From: a virus | IMG/VR virus record: IMGVR_UViG_3300045141_000250 | Span: 1-46,767 of that record | Direction: 5' to 3' (one strand) | Length of the DNA stretch: 46,767 nt | Shown: positions 1 through 7,330 of the stretch, piece after piece | Position numbering within the stretch: the stretch's first letter is position 1 | How the letters are laid out: the number at the start of each line of letters is the position of its first letter | Made by a program: the position numbers and the translations under genes | Notes under the pieces: generated by a model | Database searches by the model: none | What the model saw: the letters and a program-made list of their open reading frames with translations, nothing else | Told to the model about the DNA's origin: nothing

Positions 1-1005
1 CATGCGTCGGTATTCGCTGGCGTCCCGGAGGACGTGCAGCATTCGGGGATCGAAGACGGTCCCGATTTCCTGTTCGTTGAAGCCGTAGACTTCCATGCCG
101 GCCTTGCGCATGGCTGAAAATTCATTGTTCAGCGTTGCGGTGTCGGTGATCCCGGTTCTTCGTCTGAACTCCTGTTTGCCCCATTCGGCGTAGTCCGCTT
201 CCTGTCGGGCCGCGGCCTGGGTCTGGGCCTGGTATTGCGCCTGGGCTTGGGCCTGTTCGCGCTGCATTTCGCCGGCGATCATCTCCATGCGGCCACGCAC
301 GTGCTTGAAGATCTGCTCCTTCTGATGGGCGCCCTTCGGGTCGACGGAATACTCAGCTTCCCAGTTGAGTTCCTTGGGGTAGAGGTCGGCCATGACCCGG
401 CCGATATATTCGAGCCGTTGCTGGTAGGTCTGGCGGGCTTGGCCGATCTCCTGGGCGACCTGGGCGCTCTGCTGCTCGAAGGTGCGGGCGTATTCCTCGA
501 CCTGGCGGGCGCGCTGGGTAATGGCCTCCTGCTCGGCGTAGCCCTTGACCACTTCCTGGAGAGAGACCTGTTTGGTTTCGCCGCCGACGTCGATTTCGAT
601 TTTGTCGACCGGCTTGCCGTCGTGGGTTAGCGCCCAGCGCGCGGCGTCTTCATCGGGCTCTTCGGCATCGTCAGCCTTGGGCTTATCTTCTGGTTCTTTG
701 GCCTCGGCAGCGGGCTTTTTCTGTTCCTCCGCGGCGGCGTCTGCGGAGCGGGTGAGCTCATCGGCGTCCCCTTCCTCAGCCCTGCCGTCGGCGACTCTCC
801 GCTCTATGCTCTTCAGACGCTCGTCATCCCCGGCGTCGCGGGTGTCGCCGGTTTTCTCGTCGCCTTCGAGGGCTCTGGGTTCGAACAGGGGCTCGGGACG
901 CGAGGAGGTTCCGGAGAAGCGGCCGCTCTCGTCACGGGCGCGTTCGGAGCCGGGGGCGATTTCGTTGCGGAAGGCGTCCGCTGCGGTGTCGAGGCCCTCG
1001 GCCAT
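1..1005 (-). CDS. scaffolding protein, copy A, C-terminus cut by window edge
   Basis: Capsid scaffold-like protein; 335 codons are present and the reading frame is open to position 1. It starts at the ATG at 1005-1003, which overlaps the TGA of the upstream gene (TGATG). The first ~130 residues are acidic, Asp/Glu-rich and probably disordered. A Gln/Ala/Glu-rich, probably coiled-coil stretch follows, which is the usual composition of tailed-phage scaffolds that are removed during head maturation. It is nearly the same protein as the complete 393-residue copy at 44111-45292, where it lies just before the major capsid gene. That position, between portal and capsid, supports the role. The missing part should encode the capsid-contacting C-terminus. 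Confidence 0.8.
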   Translation of the reverse strand, partial: MAEGLDTAADAFRNEIAPGSERARDESGRFSGTSSRPEPLFEPRALEGDEKTGDTRDAGDDERLKSIERRVADGRAEEGDADELTRSADAAAEEQKKPAAEAKEPEDKPKADDAEEPDEDAARWALTHDGKPVDKIEIDVGGETKQVSLQEVVKGYAEQEAITQRARQVEEYARTFEQQSAQVAQEIGQARQTYQQRLEYIGRVMADLYPKELNWEAEYSVDPKGAHQKEQIFKHVRGRMEMIAGEMQREQAQAQAQYQAQTQAAARQEADYAEWGKQEFRRRTGITDTATLNNEFSAMRKAGMEVYGFNEQEIGTVFDPRMLHVLRDASEYRRM

Positions 1006-1256
1006 CAGGCGGCGCTCCTGCCTTGAGCGCGGACAGCGGCGTTGTATTCGTTGATCTGCGTCTTGAGCCGGCCGAGGACGAATCCAAGCACCCTGAGTTC
1101 GGCGACGATGTCGTCCCGGCGCTCCCTGTCTCTGACTGTCAGAAGTTCGTTGACCAGGGCGTCGCGCATGTCGGCCTGGACCTTCTCGAACGCCTTGCTT
1201 TCGATGATGTCCTTGGCCTCGAAGGCGAGTTCCCGTTTGGCTGAGAGGTCGTTCAT
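1005..1256 (-). CDS. small conserved head-module protein, copy A
   Basis: This 83-residue charged, mostly helical protein is of unknown function. It begins MNDLSAKREL and has a counterpart at 45292-45546. The two share the first ~25 residues (ending ESKAFE) and the C-terminal INEYNA motif but differ strongly in the middle, far more than the flanking portal and scaffold copies do. It overlaps the upstream gene by 4 nt (ATGA) and the scaffold by 1 nt, so it is translated as part of the portal-scaffold operon. A head assembly or connector accessory role is inferred only from position. Confidence 0.7.
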   Translation of the reverse strand: MNDLSAKRELAFEAKDIIESKAFEKVQADMRDALVNELLTVRDRERRDDIVAELRVLGFVLGRLKTQINEYNAAVRAQGRSAA

Positions 1257-1444
1257 TCTGCGGCCCAGAACGACAGAGCGCTGGCGGCGCTAAGAGCCTT
1301 CGCAAGGGCGACCGATTTGCGGCCCAGGTTCGGAATGCGCATCAGATCCGCCTCCGGCTGCCTGATAAAGGCCTCGAATGCGATGCCCTGGTTGCGGGCG
1401 CCCTGACGCAACCGAGTCATCCGCCCGTCTTTCTTCTCATTCAC
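1253..1444 (-). CDS. helix-hairpin-helix mini-protein resembling RNA polymerase alpha C-terminal domain
   Basis: A 63-residue protein with a GTG start overlapping the portal stop (GTGA) and an ATGA overlap with the next gene. Residues ~31-52 read EADLMRIPNLGRKSVALAKA, which closely follows the second helix-hairpin-helix of bacterial RpoA C-terminal domains (E.coli alpha has ELLKTPNLGKKSLTEIK). In RpoA this element contacts DNA UP elements and transcription factors. The protein is about the size of the isolated domain, preceded by a short basic N-terminus. The gene is absent from the otherwise parallel second copy of this locus, where portal and the 84-residue gene are directly adjacent. Its role is unknown; DNA binding or interference with host RNA polymerase is inference. 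Confidence 0.7.
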   Translation of the reverse strand: MNEKKDGRMTRLRQGARNQGIAFEAFIRQPEADLMRIPNLGRKSVALAKALSAASALSFWAAE

Positions 1445-3762
1445 GACCCGTCCCCATTATCCGGGGCCTGCTGCGCCGCCTGCGCGGCTTGCGCCGTCTG
1501 GGCCTGCAACTGGGCTGCTTCCCTTTGCTGGGCGATCTTGGCCTGATCGGTGGCGTAGCTCATCGCCATGTCGTGGGCCTTGAGCGTTGCGTCGAGGTGG
1601 GCCTGGTGAATGTCGACGCCGATCTTGGCGGCTTCGATGGGGTCGACGGCAGTCGGGCCGGCCGGGCTTGCGCCGACGAACACCTTGGCCCGTTCGATCT
1701 CGAGCTTCTGTTGATCGTAGGCGGCTTTCTGCTTCAGTTGCTCGTGGCGGAAGGCGTCGTCGGCCTGCTGTTTCTGCTGCCTGATCTGCTGGTCGCCGAT
1801 CGCCTGGGCGGTTTCCGACTTGACCTTCTCGTACTGGGCTTTTGCCGCCACCGTCATGGCGTCGGGTTCTTTTGGAGCTGAAGCTATCTGCTGCAGGGCC
1901 TGGGGGGCGGGGGTCATGAAGTAGCGGCCGACGTTCTTGATGTTGCTGAGCGCCAGCATGTCGGTGATGGTGTTGAGGTATTGCTGGATGCCGGTCACCG
2001 GATTGCCGGGGCCGAACTGCTGCATGATCATTTCCTGGGTCTGCTTGATCTGCATCAGGCTCTGGAAGCGGACGGTGTCGGAGCCTTTGCCCAGGGTTGA
2101 GTTGACTTCGACCCCCATTGAGGCGTCGAAGGTCGAGGTGTCGATCGGGGTCCACTTGCCGTTGATGCGGAGCGTCCGGCGCTGGTTGGGGGACTCGGCG
2201 ATTTCGTTGTAGAGGCCTTCGAAAAGGTCTTTGAATCCCGTTTCGGCGAGGACTCTGGCGATGAGTTCGGTGCGTTCCTGCTGGCCGTTGATGATGGCTT
2301 CGACGCCGACCTGGGTCGAGGACTGCAACTGCTTCGGGTCCAGTCCTTTCGCGGCGTCGGACATGCCGGTGCGGCGTTGCAGGACATCGTTCATGAGTTC
2401 GATGACGGGAAGCGCCTGCTGGCCGGCGAAGGGGGTGGTGACGTAGGAGATGGCGTCGCCGGGGTTGCCGCGGACGCGGATGATGCCGCCGACGTCGTCG
2501 TTCTGGGCGTCGTCCATGTCGACGACCAGTTCGTTGATGGCGCTCTTCGGGTTGATGGACTCGGCGAGGGAGTCGAGCACCCCGCGCATCATGTTGGTCT
2601 TAAACTTCTGGACGTCCTGGACGTAGTCGGCGAGGGAGTCCCCCACGATGGTGTGGGAGATGGGGTCGCAGCCGAACACGGCGAATTTGACCCGGTTGGC
2701 TTCGCGATCATGGACGATCTTATGGTCTTCGCCCATGGTGCAGATGTATCTTAATTCCGCGACCCCATCGCCGTCGCGGTCGACCTTGATGTACCATTCG
2801 CCGTAGAGGACGCCGTCGCTGATCCTGGTCGACATGGAGCGGCCAGGATTGCGGAGCTGGCTTTCCATGGTGAAGTTGTTGATGTCCTGCGACTGCAGGT
2901 AGTCGAGACATTGCTCGCGGTCGTAGCCCATGGCGGTGAGTTCATCGATCGGAACGACGCGCTCGTGGCCGACGATGCGGGAGGTTGAGAAGCTTCTCGC
3001 GTACCTGTCTAAGCGCATCTCTTCCGGGGGCACGCCCATGACGCGGATGACGGGTTTGTCGACCTGGTACTCGAACACGACCTCGTCGTAGGTTCCGGTT
3101 TGCGGGTCCTGTTGGCCGACATGGACGAGCTTGGCGGTCGGGTCCTGGCTTTGCAGCATCTGGACCTGGGGGCCGGAGAGGTTGACGAAGCTTTTGCGCT
3201 TCTTTTCCTTATTGTCGTCGGTCCACCATTTGACGAAGCCGGTCCTTACCGTGAGCGCGTCCTTGAACGCGCCATGGAGGATTAAAAACCCTGGGTTGTC
3301 CTGCCAGAAGACGAAATTGATGTAATTGGTTTGCTGGGCGGCGGCGTCGACATCGGCTTCCGTTCTCGGGACGAGGTTGACGACGTTTTCACTTGCGGCG
3401 AACAGGCGGATGAGGCTCGGCAGGGTGAGCATGACGGCGTCGCGGACGTCGGTTGAGACGTAGGTCGACTTATGGGCGCTTTCTTTGTCGTAGCCGAGAA
3501 TCTGCTCGTAGGTAGCGTTGGGGTCCTGGATGATCTGGTTGTCGGTGTAGGGGGACCCGTCGGGGTTCAGGGACGGCAGGTAGCCGTAATAGTACTTCTG
3601 GGCGGTATCGCGCGCTGGGGCGAGGACACTACCTTCATAATCCCGGCTATCGCTGATAATGGCCTGGACGAACTGCTCGTAACTCGCTGGATCGGCGGGG
3701 TCATAGCCCCCGTCCCGCGGCCCGCCCTCCTTGAAATGCGCGAATAATCTCTCGATGGCCAT
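1441..3762 (-). CDS. portal protein (P22/SU10-like)
   Basis: This 773-residue portal would form the dodecameric ring at the capsid vertex through which DNA is packaged and ejected. The length fits the large portals of P22- and SU10-like podoviruses (about 700-800 residues). The central region contains the DRDGDGVAELRYICTMGEDHKI segment of wing/stem type, and the C-terminal ~150 residues are Gln/Ala-rich and helical, consistent with a barrel. It is followed by scaffold and, at the other end of the window, by the capsid gene, the usual head-module order. It starts at the ATG at 3762-3760 with no strong ribosome binding site. A second, slightly divergent copy begins beyond the right edge (45543-46767). 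Confidence 0.9.
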   Translation of the reverse strand: MAIERLFAHFKEGGPRDGGYDPADPASYEQFVQAIISDSRDYEGSVLAPARDTAQKYYYGYLPSLNPDGSPYTDNQIIQDPNATYEQILGYDKESAHKSTYVSTDVRDAVMLTLPSLIRLFAASENVVNLVPRTEADVDAAAQQTNYINFVFWQDNPGFLILHGAFKDALTVRTGFVKWWTDDNKEKKRKSFVNLSGPQVQMLQSQDPTAKLVHVGQQDPQTGTYDEVVFEYQVDKPVIRVMGVPPEEMRLDRYARSFSTSRIVGHERVVPIDELTAMGYDREQCLDYLQSQDINNFTMESQLRNPGRSMSTRISDGVLYGEWYIKVDRDGDGVAELRYICTMGEDHKIVHDREANRVKFAVFGCDPISHTIVGDSLADYVQDVQKFKTNMMRGVLDSLAESINPKSAINELVVDMDDAQNDDVGGIIRVRGNPGDAISYVTTPFAGQQALPVIELMNDVLQRRTGMSDAAKGLDPKQLQSSTQVGVEAIINGQQERTELIARVLAETGFKDLFEGLYNEIAESPNQRRTLRINGKWTPIDTSTFDASMGVEVNSTLGKGSDTVRFQSLMQIKQTQEMIMQQFGPGNPVTGIQQYLNTITDMLALSNIKNVGRYFMTPAPQALQQIASAPKEPDAMTVAAKAQYEKVKSETAQAIGDQQIRQQKQQADDAFRHEQLKQKAAYDQQKLEIERAKVFVGASPAGPTAVDPIEAAKIGVDIHQAHLDATLKAHDMAMSYATDQAKIAQQREAAQLQAQTAQAAQAAQQAPDNGDGS

Positions 3763-3835
3763 TGACTTTTGGGCCGACTATCTTTGTTCGCGAAGGACCG
3801 ATCCCCTCCGGGCCTTTTAGACCCCCTGTTCGGTC

Positions 3836-4219
3836 TTAACGCGGCGGGTAGGTCTTGGTGGTGTAGGTCATGGTCTTGGGGTCATAGACCGTGACGACGT
3901 ACTGGCTGGCGATCTCTTCCGGGACGGGGGCGGGGGTATAGACGTCCTCCGGCACATCCGTTCCGCCTTGCGGCAATACCTCCGGTAGGGAATTGTCTGG
4001 ACGGTTGCCGGTCCAGCTTCCCGGCGGACGATTGCCTGGATGCTCGCCGCCGCCCGAGCCCCAGCCGGGATCGACAGGCCCGCCCCACGACCCTGGGGGG
4101 CGATTGGCCGGATGACCAGGATAAACAGGCCCACCCCCAACATGCCCAGGAGGGCCGCCAGGAAGCTCGTTGCTGATGTGTCCGCCCTCGAGCGGGATGA
4201 TCCAGTAAGCTTGCGGCAT
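3836..4219 (-). CDS. Pro/Gly-rich hypothetical protein upstream of portal
   Basis: This 127-residue protein is not recognised. The middle is low complexity, with repeats of the form HPxNRPPGSW (twice) and GGPVxPG. The C-terminal ~30 residues look folded (QYVVTVYDPKTMTYTTKTYPP). An AAAGGAG ribosome binding site lies just before the ATG at 4219. It is the first gene of the minus-strand portal operon and diverges from the terminase gene across an 82-bp gap. It could be a minor head or packaging accessory protein. Confidence 0.65.
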   Translation of the reverse strand: MPQAYWIIPLEGGHISNELPGGPPGHVGGGPVYPGHPANRPPGSWGGPVDPGWGSGGGEHPGNRPPGSWTGNRPDNSLPEVLPQGGTDVPEDVYTPAPVPEEIASQYVVTVYDPKTMTYTTKTYPPR

Positions 4220-4262
4220 GGGGCGCGGCTCCTTTGAATGGCCGATCCCGTTTAGCGCTAAC

Positions 4263-4309
4263 TTGCCAGCTTAGCAAGATTGTCTCAGAAACCTGTGCAG
4301 GATGTCTCA
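4263..4309. promoter_or_regulatory. divergent control region between terminase and portal operon, with paired TGAGAC motifs
   Basis: Two GTCTCA hexamers (TGAGAC on the minus strand) lie at 4282-4287 and 4304-4309, exactly 22 bp apart, and the second overlaps the terminase start. On the minus strand one unit reads TGAGACatcCTGCACA, almost the same as a unit at 8150-8165. A short inverted repeat CTTGC-cagctta-GCAAG sits next to it. This could be an operator, a phage-specific promoter element or a terminase recognition site. The choice among these is inference. Confidence 0.45.
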
Positions 4310-5666
4310 GGAACCAGACGGCGCCGACATAACCGATAGGCCCGAAGGGGATCGGTCCCTTCCCCCTGGCGGGGGGGATAACACGACCCTCATCCCGTAT
4401 TTGCCGCGCAAGCATTTTCGGGCGCTGCATGCTTCCGGGAAGCGCTGGATGTTCGTGTGCGCCCATCGAAGAGCCGGGAAAACCGTCGCTCTCGCCAATC
4501 ACCTGATCCGGGCGGCCTCGCAGAATGGCCGCAAGTGGCCGCCGCCGCGGTACGCCTATGTCGGGCCTTCGTTTGATCAGGCCAAGGATTTAGTCTGGTC
4601 CTACCTCAAGCAGTACACCGAGAATATCGGCGGCACCCGCTATCTCGAGGGGGAGCTGGCCTGTCTTCTGCCCAATGGGGCGATCATCAAGCTCTATGGC
4701 GGGGCAGCGGCCTATGAACGCATGCGGGGGATGTATTTCGACGGCATCGTGCTCGACGAGTATCCGCTACTGAATCCTGCGGTGTTTGGGACGGTGGTTC
4801 GGCCCTGTCTCGCCGATTATCACGGCTTTGCGCTGGTTTCAGGCACTTCGAACGGCGACGACCACTTCAACCACTTAAGGCTTCGCACCGAGAGCGACCC
4901 GCGCTGGGACCAGTTCATCATCCCGCTGTCCTCGACCGGCGAGGAGGCGTTGAGCAAGGAAGAGGCGATCGAACTCAGCCAGGACATGACGGCTGAAGAA
5001 TTTAGTAGGGAGCTCGAATGTTCGTTTGATGCGCCAGTGGAAGGCGCTTACTACGCCGAGGCGCTCAACAAGCTCGCGGCCCAGGGGCGGATCTGCGCGG
5101 TCCCCCCGGACCTTTCCCAGCCGGTCATCACCGCGTGGGACTTAGGGATCCACGACTACTGCTGCATTTGGCTTTATCAGATTGCGGGCAGGGAGATTCA
5201 TTTCATCGACTACATCCAGGACAAAGACAAGGGGTTGGACCACTACGCCCGCGAATTAAGGAACCGGGCGCACAAGGGGGGCTATACCTATAAAGCGCAT
5301 TGCCTGCCCCACGACGTCATGGCGCGGGAGCAATCGACCGGGCAGAGCAGGAAAAGCTTCCTCGAGAACGAACTCGACGAGCCGGTAATCCCCGCGCCGC
5401 TCTCCAGCGTCGAGGACGGGATCGCCGCAGCCCGTTCCTTCATGGGGCTATCGTGGTTCGATCAGGTGAGGTGCCGGCAGGGGCTGCAGATGCTGCGCGG
5501 CTACCATAAGTCGAAGATGGGGAAGCCGGTGCATGGACCGGGCCCCCATTCCCATGGCGCGGACGCATTTAGGTGCTTCGCGGTGGCCTTCCACCTGGTG
5601 GGGGGCTTAAGGGCCCGCACCCTTGGGCAGGGGCCGCTCAGACGGAAGATCCGGGGGCTGGTTTAG
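4302..5666 (+). CDS. terL: terminase large subunit
   Basis: A 454-residue DNA-packaging ATPase/nuclease. The N-terminal ATPase has a Walker A at ~55-61 (HRRAGKT, the usual terminase variant) and a Walker B at ~149-153 (IVLDE). The C-terminal RNase H-like nuclease begins around residue 277 (ITAWDLGIHD, first acidic residue D280) and has a late acidic position in HGADAF near residue 425. The full length suggests an active motor that docks on the portal. The gene is on the plus strand, opposite to portal and all head genes, which is unusual. The ATG at 4302 is the furthest upstream in frame and gives the short Pro/Gly N-terminal tail; its ribosome binding site is weak, so the start is less certain than the gene. 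Confidence 0.95.
   Translation: MSQEPDGADITDRPEGDRSLPPGGGDNTTLIPYLPRKHFRALHASGKRWMFVCAHRRAGKTVALANHLIRAASQNGRKWPPPRYAYVGPSFDQAKDLVWSYLKQYTENIGGTRYLEGELACLLPNGAIIKLYGGAAAYERMRGMYFDGIVLDEYPLLNPAVFGTVVRPCLADYHGFALVSGTSNGDDHFNHLRLRTESDPRWDQFIIPLSSTGEEALSKEEAIELSQDMTAEEFSRELECSFDAPVEGAYYAEALNKLAAQGRICAVPPDLSQPVITAWDLGIHDYCCIWLYQIAGREIHFIDYIQDKDKGLDHYARELRNRAHKGGYTYKAHCLPHDVMAREQSTGQSRKSFLENELDEPVIPAPLSSVEDGIAAARSFMGLSWFDQVRCRQGLQMLRGYHKSKMGKPVHGPGPHSHGADAFRCFAVAFHLVGGLRARTLGQGPLRRKIRGLV
4339..4362 (+). repeat. dispersed GGCCCGRAGGGGATCGGT repeat, copy in terL
   Basis: A GC-rich element GGCCCGAAGGGGATCGGTCC inside the terminase N-terminal coding region. Related copies on the opposite strand lie at 3794-3820 (non-coding, before portal), 7301-7330 (non-coding) and 7446-7474 (inside a gene). 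The first two share almost the whole element, including the trailing CTTC. The other two share a GGTTCTAC extension. Confidence 0.4.
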
Positions 5667-5680
5667 CGGACCAGGACGTC

Positions 5681-5705
5681 GAGCATCCTCACGCACCGGA
5701 TGCTC
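5681..5705. terminator. candidate bidirectional terminator between terL and xre
   Basis: A perfect 8-bp inverted repeat, GAGCATCC and GGATGCTC, with a 9-nt loop sits where the plus-strand terminase gene and the minus-strand XRE gene converge, overlapping the XRE stop codon. No U-run follows on either strand, so it is a hairpin in the right place and not a textbook intrinsic terminator. Confidence 0.4.
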
Positions 5706-6030
5706 CCAGCCGATGAAGGAGGCGATGACAGAACGCCAATGTGGCTTCTTGGATGGCTGTTTCCCACAGACGCGCTTTTACCGGCGCTTGCCTAGGGGCG
5801 GAGCCATCGAGAAGATCGGCCGGCTGAACGCCAAGCGCATCGGCCAAGCATTTTAGATAGGGCGGGCTCGGCGAGTTCCGTCCGCTTTCCCAGGCTGAAA
5901 TCCGGTCACGGTTCCTGGCGACCAACTTGCCCTCGCTCGATATCATTGAGCCCCATATCACGCGCGCCAGGTCCGATGGTATCCAGCCTTTCGCTTCTCG
6001 CAGGGCTATCAGCTTGGAAGGGGAGAACAT
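5689..6030 (-). CDS. XRE-family HTH regulator
   Basis: This 113-residue protein has an N-terminal Cro/CI-type helix-turn-helix spanning about residues 5-66 (LIALREAKGW...DRISAWESGRNSPSPPYLKCLADALGV) and a short C-terminal tail without a peptidase or other effector domain. The HTH contains an insertion of about ten residues before the recognition helix. The ATG at 6030 was chosen because GGAGG lies eight bases upstream; the longer open frame to 6201 lacks such a site and would add a basic, low-complexity extension. It is co-transcribed after the ribbon-helix-helix gene at 6048-6284. The pair looks like a repressor module acting on the operator at 6285-6348. Confidence 0.85.
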   Translation of the reverse strand: MFSPSKLIALREAKGWIPSDLARVIWGSMISSEGKLVARNRDRISAWESGRNSPSPPYLKCLADALGVQPADLLDGSAPRQAPVKARLWETAIQEATLAFCHRLLHRLGASGA

Positions 6031-6047
6031 TTTTGTTTCCTCCGTTT

Positions 6048-6284
6048 TTATTGTTGATCGTCGGGAAAGGCATCTTTCGCGCTGAGGCCGCTTGGCTGCA
6101 TGACGTGAGGATTGGCGCGCACGTACGCCTCCTCGGCCTTGGCGATGTCCTGCTCCATAGTTTCGTGGATTGCCCAACGTATCGTGCGGCTGAGCGTCCA
6201 TTTATTGTGTTTTGCGACGGCCTCGAGCCAGAGAACGGTCGCCTCGGGGAGCAACCCGTTTATGCGGCGTGTTTTCTCGTCCAT
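6048..6284 (-). CDS. ribbon-helix-helix DNA-binding protein
   Basis: This 78-residue protein is small, with an N-terminal Arc/CopG-like fold: a beta strand at about RINGLLP followed by two helices (EATVLWLEAVAKHN and TLSRTIRWAIHETM). Such dimers insert the strand into the DNA major groove at short repeated sites. Matching repeats (ATTAAGAAG half-sites) lie directly upstream, so autorepression is likely. It is first in an operon with the XRE gene, 17 bp apart. RHH proteins also occur as antitoxins, but no toxin-like partner is visible here. Confidence 0.8.
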   Translation of the reverse strand: MDEKTRRINGLLPEATVLWLEAVAKHNKWTLSRTIRWAIHETMEQDIAKAEEAYVRANPHVMQPSGLSAKDAFPDDQQ

Positions 6285-6348
6285 CTTCTTAATTCCGTTA
6301 TGCGCGGCATTAAGAAGATAGTTATGACGATTGTTAGGAAGATGTCAA
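6285..6348 (-). promoter_or_regulatory. promoter and operator of the RHH-XRE operon
   Basis: On the minus strand, TTGACA (6348-6343) is followed after 17-18 bp by ATAACT/TAACTA (about 6325-6319), a good sigma70-like promoter. A perfect 9-bp inverted repeat, CTTCTTAAT at 6285-6293 and ATTAAGAAG at 6309-6317, lies just downstream of the -10. A third, imperfect half-site (TTAGGAAGATG, near 6334-6344) lies between the -10 and -35. Occupancy would block the promoter, fitting autoregulation by the RHH or XRE protein. Confidence 0.65.
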
Positions 6349-6378
6349 GGCCTGGTTTAGTGCTCGGCCGGAATGTCA

Positions 6379-6813
6379 CTACCCGGCTTCCGGCCCATCC
6401 AGTTCCTCCATCAAGCGGTCTGCCGGCTCGAGCCACCTGAGCGTGATGGTCCGCCCTGCAGCCTTGTCCTTCAGTTCCAGGGTCGCCGACCCGCTCGCCT
6501 CGTGACCGAATCCCCTTCTCCTTGCCGCCCCGGTGCGCAGGAACTCCTTGGCCGCATAGAAGCGGTTCTGGAAACTCCCCTCGTCCCGCAAGCCCTCGAA
6601 CAGCACCCCCACCGCCTCGTCGACCGCGCCCTCGTACACCTCGTCGACCGCCCCACATAATCTCGGGCTCATGGCGACGAATTTCCGCAACCGCCGCCGC
6701 TCGACCCCAAGCTTCTTGGCGACCTTGATAATGCTGCCGTCATGCTCGGCCAGCAGTTCCTCAATCCTGTCCTCATTAAGAGGGGCTTCGAAAATAATGA
6801 CCTCAGCCGTCAT
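6379..6813 (-). CDS. small-terminase-like HTH protein
   Basis: This 144-residue protein has an N-terminal helix-turn-helix (about residues 16-45: IEELLAEHDGSIIKVAKKLG then ERRRLRKFV). A helical region and the motif NRFYAAKEFLRTGAARRRGFG follow, an arrangement seen in terminase small subunits and related phage HTH proteins. Small terminases recognise the packaging site and hand DNA to TerL. A shorter paralogue is encoded at 10871-11158 with the same order of motifs. It lies on the opposite strand from terL about 700 bp away, so assignment as the true TerS is likely but not proven. It is last in the operon starting at 7732. Confidence 0.65.
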   Translation of the reverse strand: MTAEVIIFEAPLNEDRIEELLAEHDGSIIKVAKKLGVERRRLRKFVAMSPRLCGAVDEVYEGAVDEAVGVLFEGLRDEGSFQNRFYAAKEFLRTGAARRRGFGHEASGSATLELKDKAAGRTITLRWLEPADRLMEELDGPEAG

Positions 6814-6818
6814 TTCCG

Positions 6819-7286
6819 CTATACTCCACCCGCGGGGGCCGAGGCCTCCACCTCGCGCGCTTCAGGCCTTCCTTCGTCGGTTTCCCCTGAAGCCGCCCCC
6901 GCAGCCTCCGAAGAACCAGCCGACCAAGCCTTCAGCCCGCCCCACCGCGGCCGATCCGTCACCTCGTCAACAACCCGTAGCCGAAGCGTCTCAATCGCCC
7001 CAACCAACGCAAAATGATCACGCGACGTCCAGCCAGTGTTGACCTCGCCTTCAACAGTCACATAAGCGATCCCAAACGCCGCAACCCGCCCAGCCCGCGC
7101 CTCAACAACCATCTCCTCAGCCAACGCTATCCCGTCCTTGAGAAAAGACCCTAACCACCGAACACGCTCCAAGGAAGCCGTCGAAGCCGCTTCCAACGCC
7201 CCAACCTTCTCCTCAACCCGCCTCAGCCGCTCATCAAAACTCCCCTGCGCCCGCCGCGCCCAGTCCCGGAACTCAGATTCCTGCAT
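6819..7286 (-). CDS. hypothetical coiled-coil protein
   Basis: A 155-residue protein with no recognised family. Residues ~1-60 form a probable coiled coil (FDERLRRVEEKVGALEAAS). A central segment with strand-like character (GRVAAFGIAYVTVEGEVNTGW) and an acidic, Ala/Gly-rich tail follow. It starts at the ATG at 7286 behind AAGGGA. It sits between the 7328-7732 gene and the small-terminase-like gene in the same direction, so it is probably co-expressed with them. Confidence 0.6.
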   Translation of the reverse strand: MQESEFRDWARRAQGSFDERLRRVEEKVGALEAASTASLERVRWLGSFLKDGIALAEEMVVEARAGRVAAFGIAYVTVEGEVNTGWTSRDHFALVGAIETLRLRVVDEVTDRPRWGGLKAWSAGSSEAAGAASGETDEGRPEAREVEASAPAGGV

Positions 7287-7300
7287 AGAACCAATCCCTT

Positions 7301-7330
7301 GTAGAACCGATCCCCCTACCGGGGCCTTCA
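7301..7330 (-). repeat. dispersed GC-rich repeat, intergenic copy
   Basis: On the minus strand the element reads GGCCCCGGTAGGGGGATCGG, continuing GTTCTAC. It is followed at once by a second partial unit, AAGGGATTGGTTCTATG, whose ATG is the start of the 6819-7286 gene. A related copy lies at 7446-7474, inside the next gene upstream. See also the copies at 3794-3820 and 4339-4362. Confidence 0.4.

Larger units (their letters stand above)
1..2674. repeat. left copy of the terminal head-module repeat
   Basis: Positions 1-2674 align in the same orientation with 44288-46767. The first 60 bases are identical. The left copy is 194 bp longer, almost all of it the 63-residue helix-hairpin-helix gene. 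The alignment runs to the last base of the window and starts at its first base, as expected for overlapping ends of a circular molecule. Confidence 0.85.

Noticed and set aside
6048-6284. Antitoxin of a toxin-antitoxin pair
   Set aside because: The RHH protein could be an antitoxin, but its partner is an HTH regulator and no toxin-like fold is nearby.
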